Program-made: the position numbers and the translations under genes
In this document: piece after piece, positions 11,821-24,632 of the stretch
Layout of the letters: the number at the start of each line of letters is the position of its first letter
Position numbering within the stretch: the first letter of the stretch is position 1
Source of the DNA: Plumapathes pennacea
Taxonomy: Eukaryota; Cnidaria; Anthozoa; Antipatharia; Myriopathidae
Length of the DNA stretch: 64,000 bases
Assembly: GCA_964036295.1 (NCBI GenBank)
Contig: OZ038462.1
Span: forward strand, 31,520,855-31,584,854
Direction of reading: 5' to 3'
The notes under the pieces: generated by a model
Told to the model about the DNA's origin: nothing
Databases searched by the model: none
Seen by the model: only the letters and a program-made list of their open reading frames with translations

Positions 11821-11943
11821 GGGTCAGTAGGTAGTACTATGTAGCTATAGAGATAGACTCACTTGAGTAATTATAGTGTTTTAGGTGTATCACATGGTAT
11901 ATTCCATCCATAGTGTAGCCATGAAAAGAGTTTTATAATCAAA

Positions 11944-11949
11944 AATAAA
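11944..11949 (+). terminator. GNPDA polyadenylation signal
   Basis: A canonical AATAAA lies about 125 bp after the GNPDA stop codon, in AT-rich sequence followed by a T/GT-rich stretch (TTTTTAGTTTGGTATTGTGTTTG). Confidence 0.7.
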
Positions 11950-12422
11950 GTTTTTAGTTTGGTATTGTGTTTGCTGCTACAGATATTACTGCTATTCCAG
12001 TATTGGTGTTAAGCTTGCAAAGCGGGCTAAATATATTGATTCTATCACCACGTTTGTTACTGCTTTGATAATACTTCACCACCATTACCACTACTGCTGC
12101 TACTAACTATAACTACATGTAATCCATTGTCCCAAAACGAAGCAGTGACCAGCAAAACGAGAGAAAGCGTCATGTACTGGGCAACCGAGTCTATGACATT
12201 CCAGCTAATATTATAAGAGCGGCTAAACAATCCTCCACCAGGATATACAGTCAAATGTTCCAATATGTCGATCTGTCACTCGCTGGGAATTAAACCAGAA
12301 ATTAAACCTACAACTATTACCACTGACTGCTGTTAACCCATGGCTACCGCCAGTACTGCTACATGTACAGTACAAGTAGATATATTTCTGCTGTTGCTGT
12401 CGGTGATATGACAAACCTAATA

Positions 12423-12813
12423 GAGTGGTAAAGTGTGACGTCATCATTTTGCAAACTTTTCCATTTAAACCTCAAAACCAAATCATGCGATATACACAGC
12501 TGCTGAAAGAACGTGTGCAAAATTTCAAATCGCTAGCCCTACTGAAAGTGAAGACAGAGAAGTTTAAAGTTCGAGATAGTCTTAACTAAACTCTCTTATT
12601 TAGCGTTGGTTCCAAATCAAAGGAACCAACACCAAATAAGAGGGTTTATTATGAAACAATTTTGAACTTCAAAAGCCTATATCTCAGCTGTTTAATGCAC
12701 TAAAGAGTCAATTTTTTCTGTGTGAACTTTTTTTAGATAGGCAATTCCGAAGAATTGCGCAAAGTCCATTATTTCCGAAAAAACAGTTTTATGACGTCAT
12801 CACTTTACCACTC
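12423..12813. mobile_element. TA-flanked MITE with nested hairpin
   Basis: The ends are inverted repeats: GAGTGGTAAAGTG-TGACGTCATCA on the left, TGACGTCATCACTTTACCACTC on the right, with TA on both sides (12421-12422 and 12814-12815). Inside, 12584-12650 is a second hairpin (TCTTATTTAGCGTTGGTTCC facing GGAACCAACACCAAATAAGA). No ORF. TA duplication points to the Tc1/mariner superfamily. Confidence 0.75.
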
Positions 12814-13442
12814 TACTTTGCATGATAGAAAGTGTAATTGACAATAAGAAAATGAATACAAATAAAATATTTTCAGGTGTCCGTGTTTTGTGCGACTAAA
12901 GAATCAAATCACTTGCGATGTACGGCTTGCTATCGGTTGACTTGTACAAAGTTTCAATATGTTTTTGAAACATTTTTTGACTATTGTCGTCGGATCACAA
13001 GCTTTTCCTGTTCACTCCATGTTAACCCGCTTGTATCGCAGTGTCTGTCTCTTTATAGGCAGTAAAACGTTGTCTATCAGTGCATTATTACACAGTTAAG
13101 CCTTTGGAATGTTCAGTTTATTTCTGCTTAGAAATAGACCGTCGTTTTGATTTTTAGCTATTTCTTTGAATCGTGCTCTTACCCTCCGAGCGAACACCTA
13201 ACCTCCTGGGCGACGGCGTTTGAGTATCGTTGGATCATTACTTTTTTTCCTAGCGTTATGAACTCCGGGCAAGTAATCGGGCTCAAAAGGACTGGAAGTA
13301 CTTAGCACTCTTTCGCAGAAACACCGTCCGGTTAAAGCAAGCACGATGATGTAATATGACATGACAACATTTTTTGCGAACAAAGTTGTTGTTTAATCAA
13401 TTATGCTATAGACTGCGCCGCATCCGAACCGAATACCGATTA

Positions 13443-13526
<84 letters not shown>

Positions 13527-13527
13527 T
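13443..13527 (+). repeat. (TTA)n microsatellite
   Basis: About 28 ATT/TTA units with one ATC interruption near 13487. It is a simple-sequence tract in the intergenic spacer. Confidence 0.95.
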
Positions 13528-16183
13528 GTTAAACTTTAAGGATTAGTTTGCCAGTAATATTTTGAGGTCAGCTGTTAACATTCTTTAATTCTATTATTTT
13601 GCGTGGTAGCTTGCACAGTTCGGTTCCTTAGTGACGTATTGCGCGCTTACAAAAGGCGATTGATGACGATAATAAATAAATTGCTACATGTATGATAATT
13701 TCATGAGCATGCGGTCGGTCTGCCTATTACATGATGCAATATAGGACAAATAGTTTGCTCGTTTCCTTGGGCAAGTTGATTTAATTGTCATCGCAGGAAC
13801 TAGCTTAATCGCAAGCTAAACTATATTTTAGTTCAGTTTTTAACAAGGTTCTGTGACGGCCCATTACATCTGTGACTGTCGCAAAAGAAAGGTAAGAAAG
13901 CTTATCATTATGTTATTTTACCTTTAATCGCGGCTATTTTCTAGGCTCGTTACGATAATGTACGAAATAATATTCGAGCCACAAGTAATTTTCCCCCTCA
14001 GGTTACATGGTTTCTATTGTTTGTTTGTTTGTTTGTTTGTTTGCTTTTTTAGCGTTTTGGCACTAGGCGAAGTGAATATGGCCTTCGGGCATGTTAAAAA
14101 GATGGACATTATTTAAATGCATGTCGGACCATTGTTTACACTTTTCTTTTGGACCACTTAATACACTGTTCATAATATCCCACCGTCTTTTGGCTTGCGT
14201 ATAATAGCTTCCACAAGGAATAACGCCACTGATCAAACTTGCTTGCGATGTGAACGATACTGGTGTAGCCCTGGCTTCGAAGACGTGCTTCTGATGAAAG
14301 TCGTTAATTAAAAAATATTTGAATTCTCAGTTTAAACTGAGTTTCACTTATAGTGTTGTTAATGCCTATACTTAGCTTAAAACTTTAACTTCTCCCAATG
14401 ACAGCATGAACTGCACTGCTGTTTGAAATGTACTTATTGAGAGCTTTCATTTGATGAGTGGTCACACCTTTAGGCTTCAGAACTTGACGTCTCAAAAACA
14501 ATGTGGAAACAGCTGTTAAGATCACAGTGCGTTCTGATCGTGAAAGTTCGTGTTTGAGTGGTCCAATCTTTTGATTCCGAGGGTTTTTGGAAGTTGTGTT
14601 GGTTGAGTCAAGTTTGCTTTTGGCAGTGCAACTTAAGAAACCTATACGATCCACGGGAAAAACAGCATGGATGGAATTTGCATTTTTCATTTTGTTGTCA
14701 TAATTTGTTATTTGTAGTAATGGTAATGGCGGTATCAAGTGTCGAGGTATTATGATTTGGTGAGCGTTTTTCTCTTTAACACGTGTAATTATCACTGTAG
14801 GGGCAAGTTTTTTAAGTGCCCCAAAGGGAGGATGGCAAATATATATGCAAAATATAAAACAAATATATATACCAAAACAATTGCAACATAATTTTCCTTA
14901 CCCGTCAAAGGTTGCCGGTAAAACTGCTTTCTTTGGCATGAAAAATTAATTTCTTTTGGCTGGTGTATTGAACTCATGCAAGAATAAACTCAATACGACG
15001 AGGTGTACAAGTTTCTGTTCTATCGAAGTTAGTTGGCGGCAAACAATTATTTCTTTTAGTTCAGAAGGATCTATATACTTATTTTTCACATGCAACGTCT
15101 TCTCTGTGGCAATCTGAATTTTTCTGTGCACCAATCCATAGAAGAAACACTCACGAAAACAGAAGCGTATAGTGCTAGTGCACAATGCCAGTCTCATTTC
15201 TGACATTATTTCTTCAAATAAATTATTCTATCGAACTTCGGTGATATCGCGATATTATTGTCAGGGCATGATTACAATTGCCTCTCCTGATGGACCACTA
15301 ATTAATGTTTATACAGTGTACTCCAGAGGAAAGGCGATCTTACTCATAGATCGTGAGGTTTTTTCGTGAGGTACCCAACCGATTAAGCGCACTATACACT
15401 TTGTCTGGTGAGTAAAAAAACCCGCTCTCATTCATTACGATTACAACTGTCGTTTCGAGTTGATTTATCGGTGCTAGTTCGATCAAGCCTATTTATTATC
15501 TTGGAAAGAAGAACGAGTTCTTCGAACACGTTTGTTCGACGTTTAAGCCTGGAGATATTCAACTTTATTTTATGTTTTCTCGTTTTTAGTGCGCAGGTTA
15601 AAATAAATGGCTATAGGCACCAGGCGATGTTTTCCAGTGTTCAGTCATTACTCTTTTTTGCCAAGGGTGTTACTCTTTTCTGTTGTAGAAATTAATCTGT
15701 TTTTGTTCGATTCCACTTTCAAACATGCAATATTTGCTATAACGAAGACGAAATCAGTTCCTTGTTTGTGCAGAATTTCTGAAAGTTTTTTTCTTGGCTG
15801 GCGAGTCAGCTTTACACGACTAAATTATTATTTAAAATGATTAAAAATAATGATTATAATACTGTGGCTAACTTCAATCTAGCGAGTTGGACTTTTAATA
15901 GTTTTCAAGTTCTTGTTTTACTTGAATAGTTTTTATTTACGAGAAGCGCTGAGTATTGGCTCCGTTTTACCAACAGAAACACGCATAAGACGTGTGCAGT
16001 TCGTCACTCGATTTTAATGCCTTCTGCTGCAGCTATTGCCATGAATGTACGCTGTCTAGTTGGGATAGAAACTCGACAATCTCACTGACCTCTGTTTCGT
16101 GAACAAAAGAAAGTTTCCAACAAATTACCGAGTCATTTGACAGAGCAAAGAGGCGCGGTCGCTACGCCCTCAGACCTTAAGCT

Positions 16184-16408
16184 GGCGTTACACTGGTCGA
16201 TTCGCAACGACGATTTGCAACGCCGATTTGCTCCAAATCCAAGCAACGGCGTTGCAAGTTTTTGAATCGCTTTCAAAAACTTGCAGCGCGTTGCAGCACT
16301 GCAAACATCGCGAAAAATCGTTCGCAATGGGGTGTTACACCTCAACGATTTTTAGCGCAACATCGCATCGTTGCAAATCGTCGTTGCAAATCGACCAGTG
16401 TAACACCA
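16184..16408. mobile_element. Palindromic MITE of about 225 bp
   Basis: The left end GGCGTTACACTGGTCGATT is the inverse of AATCGACCAGTGTAAC at the right, and both arms contain the word CAACGACGATTTGCAAC or its inverse. The arms cover most of the element. Target duplication is not clear. Confidence 0.7.
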
Positions 16409-18302
16409 CCTTTACGCGACACAACAACTGCACGTACTTTTGTGTTTAGTTGTCACACTGCACGCGCGCACTAGCTTAACGAGTATGCAGTGTCGCGTTG
16501 AAATTAGGCCGGGCCCTATAACTCAGCATCGAGCGCAAGACGACGGTATCTTTTAGCTTAGTAGCAACTTATATCGACATACTTGTTGGCGACAGAGCGC
16601 TATTTGTACTTGAAAAGTTGTAAATGCCTACATTATTCACGTTAAAAATCTACGGCGTGTCGCGCTGTCGTGGTTCTTTCTCGGTACGGACTCAGGCTAT
16701 AGAATAAGCTAATTTTATCGACATGTCGCGTGGAATTACTTTTAATACTGAAAGTTGATTTTATCACGTTCAGTGTGAATAAGCCCTAATTTTAAAAAAA
16801 TGCACAACTCGTATCTCGTGTTGAAGATTGTGCGCGATTCCATGCAAGTTGAATTTCAGCTGCGGCGTGAGCTATACGATGGTTTAGGGAAATTCTTATC
16901 GAAAGCTGGAATCTTACTGGGTGCACAGGGGATAGATCAATGGTTTCATAAGACGTGATCGTCTCGTTTTTTCTTTTTTTTTTTTTTTTTTAAGACATTT
17001 TAAAGTATTTGCCCATTAATTTGACTTAGACCAAGTTTAGATGCCGAACTTGCATGCGCCCAACACAGTGCAAATTAGCTCTTTTAAATTGAAACTCGGC
17101 GCAGTAAACAAATGATAGCATGTCGTTTTGTAATTTTCTAAACGGCCCAAGTGAACGGCTCCAATTTATATGTACTAGTTTAGTCACAAGAAGCCACAAA
17201 GTGTACTCCTATGCAAACGTTGTCTTGTGCATAAATATCCCAGTCCGCTTTCCACAACCCAGAGATCCTTGCTTCCAATTTAAATATTTTGACATCTGTT
17301 TGTCAATGACCCAAGCGGCAATTCATACACTGTTGTGGGAAACGTAAACAGTCGACTTATTTGCGTTTATCCGCAGATGTTCGTGAAACGATTTTTTTAG
17401 GGAGGGGGAGAGTTGATGCAGCTTGCATCAAAACAAAATTGTTCTTTGCAACTATTTGAAGCGATAAATTTTCGCGCAGTGCCGAAATGTTGTTGTTGTT
17501 GTTTTTAATCAATTTAACTCTGAGACCATTCTATATATCGTTAAATAATTTCTCGTTTGACGACGGTTTTCTTGCTTATGTTTTGACCACCAATCCTGCC
17601 CCTCGGCCTCGCGTAATCATCAGGCCCACTCATTATACATTATGTATAACGTCTGAGCACGCGCTTGAGGCCGAATCGTGGCTTATTGGCTTCTCGAAAA
17701 TTGACAATACCAGTCAGAATTTTGAAGCGAAGTCTCAGTTGATTTATCGGCAATGTAGATCCGAGAGATTTAGGATAAATCGCATACCCACCAAGCAAGA
17801 ATGGCAGCATGGAAGCTTGTGAAAACTGAGGTAAAAAGTGTGAGTCAGCTTGCGGACACCGTAACCCGTTCTATTGTTTAGCTTATCATCCGCATATGCA
17901 TGTTTTATTTGAGCGAGTATTTCACACCATGGTAAGTTAACTCGATAATTTGAAGTTCGTCGCTTTTTACGGTTCAACCAAAATTTGAATTGGATTGAAC
18001 TTAAGAAAGCTTCTGTCAGATGTGTCTTGTTTCATAGCCGGGCAATTTCAGCAGCGAGACATGGTCCAAAATATGTTTTTAAACAAAACGAACTTAAAAG
18101 AACGTTTTATTATATGGTTGAAGTGTGCTCGAAGCTTATACTCAAATATCAAGAACAAACAAGACATTTAAAATAATCACCTACCGATTCCAAACATCAG
18201 AAAATTTCTTTTACAGAGTCAACATGCTGGAAATACACTCGCTGTAGTGGGCGGGAACATAGCTTCTTCTCGACTTATTTTTCCTCCCAGAAAAATATAT
18301 AA

Positions 18303-18464
18303 AGTCAAACCCTGCGATTTCGAAGTCCCACTGGACATGAAAACAAGTTCGAAATAGCGGGGTTTCGAAATAACCAGCTAGTCAAGCTAATCCAAGGAGA
18401 TTCGGCTTGATTCGAAATAACGGGGACTTCGAACTAACCGAGTTCGAAATAAGCAAGGTTACTG
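18303..18464. mobile_element. Short pogo/Tigger-like MITE, copy 2
   Basis: Left end AGTCAAACCCTGCGATTTCG; right end imperfect inverse ending GCAAGGTTACT. Internal words TTCGAAATAGCGGGGTTTCG and GGGGACTTCGAACT match copies 1 and 3. No coding capacity. Confidence 0.6.
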
Positions 18465-19230
18465 TATATTGTATATAAAGTTAGGAATAAAATAATTATG
18501 AAGCATCTTTCTGAAACAGCACAGCTGCAACAATTAGAATATATCCATGGGATTGCCTAGCAACGGTGGGGAGAACAGTTTGGGAAAATCCAGGAATCGA
18601 GGTGACTTTGCACCAGCTTTTATCGCTAAAAACGACACGTTACTTTTTGAAAGAATTAGGGAAATAACCTTGAGGGTAAGCCAGAAGAGAGAGCTAGACG
18701 AGAGCCTTGAAGTGTTCAACGATAATGCAAATTAGCTGCATCACTGTTATAAACATATATTCAAATTTCGGAATAGTATTAATTAAAGTTTGGACATTCG
18801 CCCGACTCGACCAACTTCGCCATTGTCAAGACACCTGATAAATTATTCCATCGCGAAATCTCAAGTAAGTAGGAATTGGTGAGGCCGAGTTAAAACCGTC
18901 GCTGCGAGAATCGCCGTGTTCATCGTATCAATCTCGTTTCATTCTAAAATGTTTGCTGTTTATTTAGTGAATATTTACGTTACTTTCTTATTTCTTGTGT
19001 ATAGCTGTAGCTGGTTCACGCGTGTAAAGCAATCACAAGGGAATGGTCAAGTTTCCATTCCCGGTTTGCGTTTGCGTAAGTTTCATAACTTTGAAGTGTA
19101 ACCATTGGGCCCTGTGACACCTGTGACTTTAACTGAAAATAATGTCGACATGAATATGTCGAATATATCGACCGGTAAGTTGTAACTTTTAAACTTTGAA
19201 GAAGCCGTTGGTTGGTTCTGGATGCTTTTA

Positions 19231-19399
19231 CAGTCAAACCTGTATTAATCGGCCCTGTATTAAGTGGAAACTCTGCATTAAGCGGACAGTTGCCCAAGTC
19301 CCGAAAATCTACTCCCCAGTAAGATACTGCAAACTCTACCTGTATTAAGTGGGCACTTCACATTCCCCTAGGGTGTCCGCTTCAATACAGGTTTGACTG
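19231..19399. mobile_element. MITE with CAGTCAAACCTGTATTAA ends
   Basis: The left end, CAGTCAAACCTGTATTAA after TA, and the right end, CAATACAGGTTTGACTG, are inverse copies. Internal repeats (CTGTATTAAGTGG, GCATTAAGCGGACA) are related to each other. Terminal CAGTC suggests a pogo-type family distinct from the CTATTTCGAA copies. Confidence 0.65.
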
Positions 19400-20826
19400 G
19401 TAGTTATTACGTTTACCATCCAATCTAGTACGACCGGATCCTTGCTTGCTTAAATACGCTTACTTTATACGTTGCAATCTTATACTGTGAAAGAAAACTT
19501 CAGAAACTCTGAGAGAGAGCGAATTTTACAATCCGTGCAAATTTCTGAGTGAAACCCTCGAAACCGGTCACGGCCATTTTGAATGTCGCGTGAAAGTGTG
19601 ACCGAGTTCCGTCCGCTCGAGTCAGCGGCTTTTACCACCGGCTTGCTTCCAATTGGCTAAGGTTGCTAATGCTATTTATCTCGGCGCTGTTTTAATAGAA
19701 GCTTATTAGGTTAATGAGTACGCGTGGTAATCACAACAATACCTTTCTTGTTACTTATCATAAAAGTGTTTAGCAGATGCAATGACTAATTGGTCAGCGG
19801 TGACCGCAGTACTTCTTACTGGTAAACAAGTGAACGCCTGCTGTGTATGATTTGATTGTACGATTTAAAAGTACGAGATCCTTGATTACTCAGTCGAAAA
19901 ATTTACTTCAGCAGTGGTTGGATACTGGCGAGGGTAATACTGGCACATCCGGTGAAAGCAAAACTGTGGTTAGACTTTTGACGACTTCGCTGTATAGATA
20001 AACACGTTTGAACTGCTCCATAGCTGATCCTAAGTCAAAGGTAAACAACGTCTCATTATTTTGATTTCTGTGGTGTTTTAAAAGAATGATGCCGATTGAT
20101 GAAGCAGTACTTCATTTTGAGCAAATATGCTTCTTTCTCACCGACGTACCCGCTACTTTAGATTGACCAAGTCGATCCCTCCCTTTCCTTTTTACGTTTC
20201 GTAATTCACTTTTGCACTGATTTTTTTTCACAAGCATCGAAAGGAAAAGTTGTTACGATACGGGATTGTTAAAAAAACATATTTTCAGGCACTTGTATAT
20301 TGTAAAGTTTCTGCGCTCTCCCAACCAATGTATATCTGAGTTTCTTCGGCGGATCTCCTTGTCGTGCCTATATTTTCCATATGCAATTAAAAACCACAGC
20401 TTTTTCTTCCAAGATCATGCTACTTTCCTTGCCAGGATATTCGGATAAATTGCGGCAATTCAAATTTCCATCTTTTGTTAAGGGATTCCTGCTTTGCAAA
20501 CGGACCAATCGGGCTCCTCGTTTTAAAAACCAGCTGTCGTTTTGAATCCGATATTTAGGTAATGGCATAAATGAAATAACTATAAAGCAGTGGCGTTTAA
20601 AGCGTTTTACGAGATAAAAGTGTGCTTTTCGAGGGGGGTTTTCGAAGACCACGTCTTAGTTCTTATTCTGAACAAAGCTGACCTCGTCGTTCGACGTTTG
20701 TCGATTTAATTGACACGTCGCCTCATTTGGCGCGCGGAGCATCAAGCCGCCATTGTTACGTCAGACTAACAACAGAAACGAACACTTCGGGACAAACGTG
20801 TGAAAGGTGGGAACGCGAAACCAGAA

Positions 20827-20895
20827 ATGCCTCCTGCCAAAACCTTTGGTGCGATTCATGTATCGTTCGTCCCAGATTTGGGAATTCGAGGACTG
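20827..20895 (+). CDS. Candidate 5' coding exon of ERG channel A
   Basis: The ATG at 20827 (context CCAGAAATGCC) opens 23 codons, MPPAKTFGAIHVSF..., ending exactly at a strong donor CTG/GTAAGT in phase 0. The first channel exon starts after an acceptor at 24628-24629 with GTG ATG in phase 0, so splicing the two keeps frame and would add 24 residues. No ATG lies between 20740 and 20827. The region upstream has GCCGCCATTG and TTACGTCA promoter-like words. The join across 3.7 kb is inferred only. Confidence 0.35.
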
Positions 20896-23800
20896 GTAAG
20901 TATAATATCAGCGACTTGATGTTGTCGAATCTGTGCTTTTCATTTTCGCCAAGCGATCGATAACTCAAGTCAGCATGGTTTCCATTAACTTTCCCGCAGT
21001 TGGTTGTTTTTTTTATCATAAGAAATTTGGAATTAAATTAAGGCAGATCTTTCTCGGTTTTCCATTTATTTCCTTCGTTTACTAGTGCATGGCCAATGTC
21101 CGTACGAGCTTAAAAATTCGCGGTCATACAACCTAATTTAAATTTACGCCGAAGTTGTCTTTCTTAAAATCAACGTTTTAGAATAGAATCATAACATGAA
21201 TTAGTAGTTTTCGATTGGTGAAAGCTGTCTAATGGATGAAGCTTTCGATGAACGGCCGCAAGACCATCAAAGTTGCGACGGAAAGTCGCAAAACACAGAA
21301 AGCCAAACTTGTGCTATAAAAATACATGTAATTTATTTTGATTAGATGCAGGTCTACTGATGACTTTCCGCCAGGTGCTATTGAAAGTTTGTTTGGAAAC
21401 CTTGGGAGTTCCTTTTTCTTTGCATAGACCTACTGCAGTTATCTGCTGTTAAGGGCAGAACCTGTATGATTTGCGCGGGGAGCATGTTTGGTCTCGGGAG
21501 AGTGAGCAGTGTTGAATTTGAGATTTATTTGGATGACAGCCTTAAGGCCAATGAGTCAACTGTCATTTCAGGCTATTTGACGTTATTGATTATTTTCATA
21601 CGGCTTTCTGACTGCTGTTCTACCGACTATATTTCAGTACACCACATCGGTTTTAATTTAAACCTATATAATTATAAGTTCGGTACTCATGCACTGCCGT
21701 ACGTAGTGCATTATGGCCACCCGCCAACCAACAACACAGAATATCTAGAGAAATAACTGTTGGCAAGAAAAATAAATAAACAAATAAAACAAGAAAAAAA
21801 AAAGAATTTTAAGAAAATACACGGCTATATATTTTGTGACCGCTCTCTAAAATGGAAAATTTGAGGCGTGAGTTATTTTTTATCTCCACGAAGAAAACAA
21901 GGTACATAAAATCACAGCTATATATCTATACCGGTTATAAATGTGTCGAGAGAGGTGATTTTAACGAGGCAGAGCCTTTCAGTGGTTTGGCTGTTTTGAT
22001 TAATATAATAGAAACTGTGGACGTAATGAACTTGGGAATGAAAATGTTATGGAATGATATTAATTGTGCTGATGATGATAGAAGCGATGGTGAAGAAAAC
22101 ATCATGCCCATGTGTTGCAATGGTAATCTCATGCACCTGACGTAGTACACTCAAATAATGAAATATCTCATCTTTGAAATTAGCCGGAAATTCTTTTGCA
22201 GTGCATGCAGAGAAAAGTCTTGATGTACACGAGCTTGCTTTGAGGCAACGCTAGAGCTATACTGTACGTTTTCGCTACCCGTCCATACTTTTAAGTTCAG
22301 GTCAGTTAAGAAAGCTCTGCCTTCTATTTTCATGCATTTTCATGTAAACAGGGGAAAACTGGGAGATGAAAACGTAAACACAGTGATTCATTTGCTGTCA
22401 AGCACTTGATTGGACCTTTGTTTTTTGAATAAATGACATATATACATATATAAGAGTTTCATGTATACCGCAAATATGTTTTCAAATTTTCGGATGTACA
22501 TGCACTGCGCGAAGCCTTTTAGTTGCCGGACAATTGTTATATGGGCAATAAAACGTACTATTATTTTGCTACTGCATTTGATTGTGAAAGTGGCATATTG
22601 CTGTCGGACCATATATTGCCATAACTTTTTATTCTGTTTTGCTTTCCGTGAGCTGAACCCTGAAGCAATGTTTTCTTTCTAGTGGTAAGTTTTGAAACGC
22701 TAGCCAGTTGACGTATTTGGGCGAAATACAACATTTCATGCAAAGGCAACCAGTGCGCACGTATTGTTCAGCAAATAAAAAAGCGGGCATATATATTGTG
22801 CCGGTGGCAAATTCTTTTTTCTTTTCTTTTCAACTAAATCATTAACATAAACCCTCAATTATTGAACTGCTGCAGCCAAGATAAGGGATCCTAAGCTTTG
22901 CGAGATTTTTGGAGAACTGAGCTTGGACACAAATTACCCGATTTCATTTTGTGTGAAGCTTGGGCACAACCGAAGCCGATTTCTTTGAGGCAAGTGTGTT
23001 AGTATTGTGTCTATTCGTAAATCATCCAGCATAAATGCTGATGCTCTCAAAACTTGCCACTTGATGGATACATTGGTTAGGTTTGCATCAGTGTTCAGGA
23101 CTGAAACTCCAAATATTCGCCGATTTGTTTATCTTTTTTTTACATCCAGCTTTAGGTCGCTCTGTAAAACTATACCATTGAGCGACTTGTATATCCCATA
23201 AATATAGGAATTAAAGGAGTTTACTCTTGTAAGTCCTTTTCCCTTACGAGGTAACTTTGGGAGTTGTTAATCGCTGGGTGAATCCTTTGGGTCAGTTTGA
23301 TGAATTTAAGGAGAAAAACAATAATCTAAGAGAAAAGAGCTTTTCGGTTTGCCTCACTCCAAAAAGTGAAACTTATATTTATGTACTTAATATATGCTAT
23401 TTGCTACGTCCACCAGAATCGAAGCGCCATCAATTTAGTCGTAACACTTAAAAGTATAGACCTCATGACTACTGGTTCCCTGGGAAAGCTATTTAGCGAT
23501 TTAATTATACAGTTTAGTTCGGCAAATTAATATTTTATGATGAGAAAAACATTATCTAACAATCTTTGTCGAGGAGTCTTGTTTCTGCCACACTTTAGTT
23601 GATCCGGCTGTAAAGTTTAATGCTGTAAAGCATTAAATTTTAACATCGAGGATTCCCATTGTGGATATAAAAAAAAAAGTAATGTTGTTCTGCACGCTTT
23701 CACTTAAGGCTTGCTGATTGATTGATTCTTGAGTGTTTGTGCGGCTTTGACATATTTATGAGACTCATGAGTAGCAGTTTTGTGAGTAAGACATTCTGAG

Positions 23801-24429
23801 CACGTAATGATTCAATAGTTGTCTTATCTCCTTGAATTTTTGGTTAGAAAACTCTCACTATTTACACAACTGTAGAACCAACACTCATCATTTCTTAGGT
23901 ACTTCGCAAAGAAAGTTACAGCTTTGTTCGCGCGTGGGTTGTTTTCATGCAGTAATTATTTATTTATAATATTTGCTAACTGGCTAGTGCTCACAAACTG
24001 TCTTTATTCAAATGATGTTTTTTTTTTTTTTTTTTTTTGACGACTCGAATGTGGAAAATAATTTTCGATGTGCCCTCCATCAATTGAATAAATCTCGAAG
24101 CCAGAAGATGTCAATCTTGTTAGTCTGGGTTTGCCTAACTTTTAAGCGCGACGCAAGCAAGTCTTCTGCTTGCGCTTAGATTTGCGTTTGTCTTTGTTTC
24201 ACAGCGAAAACAGGCTAGACAAGCACAAGCACAATGATAAAAGATATATATTTTCCTCTTACTTGTCTAGTTTTGCGAGAGTAGCAATTTGTCAGTTGCC
24301 CGATTCGAGAGGAAGCTTTTCATTTATTGCAAAAAAGAAAAAAAAGAAAAAGAAAAATTGCATGGCAAGCCGGTATCATGTTACCTTCATCCAACCAAAA
24401 GGCGAAATAATTTACGGCAGGGTTGTTTT

Positions 24430-24499
24430 GAAGAAACTAACCACCAGTGCAAGAAAACGCCAGTGACACTTGTTTGCTTGCGTGAAGAAATCACAATCG
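24430..24499 (+). repeat. SINE-like dispersed segment, copy 1
   Basis: GAAGAAACTAACCACCAGTG, then CAAGAAAACGCC and TTTGCTTGCGTGAAGAAATC. Relatives occur at 36494-36566 and 58352-58430. Here it ends about 130 bp before the ERG A channel exon. Confidence 0.5.
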
Positions 24500-24632
24500 G
24501 ACTGTGCATATATCTGATTGGCCTGAAAAGCTGCCAAGATTGTTTGCTACCAATCCAAATCAATAACACAATTATTTTCGACAATCAAACGAAAATCTCT
24601 CTAAACGCACTTGGTGTGTTCCTCAACAGGTG

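Larger units (their letters stand above)
11950..20740. other. Long gene-poor spacer between GNPDA and the ERG A locus
   Basis: I find no supported gene over about 8.8 kb. The longest frame, 136 codons on the minus strand at 14385-14795, has no recognisable domain. A plus-strand frame of 111 codons at 17487-17822 begins with a poly-Leu run and also looks non-coding. The interval holds the MITEs and microsatellite listed separately, (TTTG)n at about 14023-14043, a T tract at 16976-16992, and AT-rich unique sequence. Upstream regulatory DNA of the channel gene may lie in the right part. Confidence 0.6.

Noticed and set aside
14385-14795. 136-codon minus-strand open frame in the 12-20 kb spacer
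   Set aside because: No recognisable domain, no splice partners and ordinary noncoding composition; left uncalled.
17487-17822. 111-codon plus-strand frame with a Leu-rich start
   Set aside because: The apparent signal peptide comes from a TTG repeat; nothing downstream resembles a known protein.
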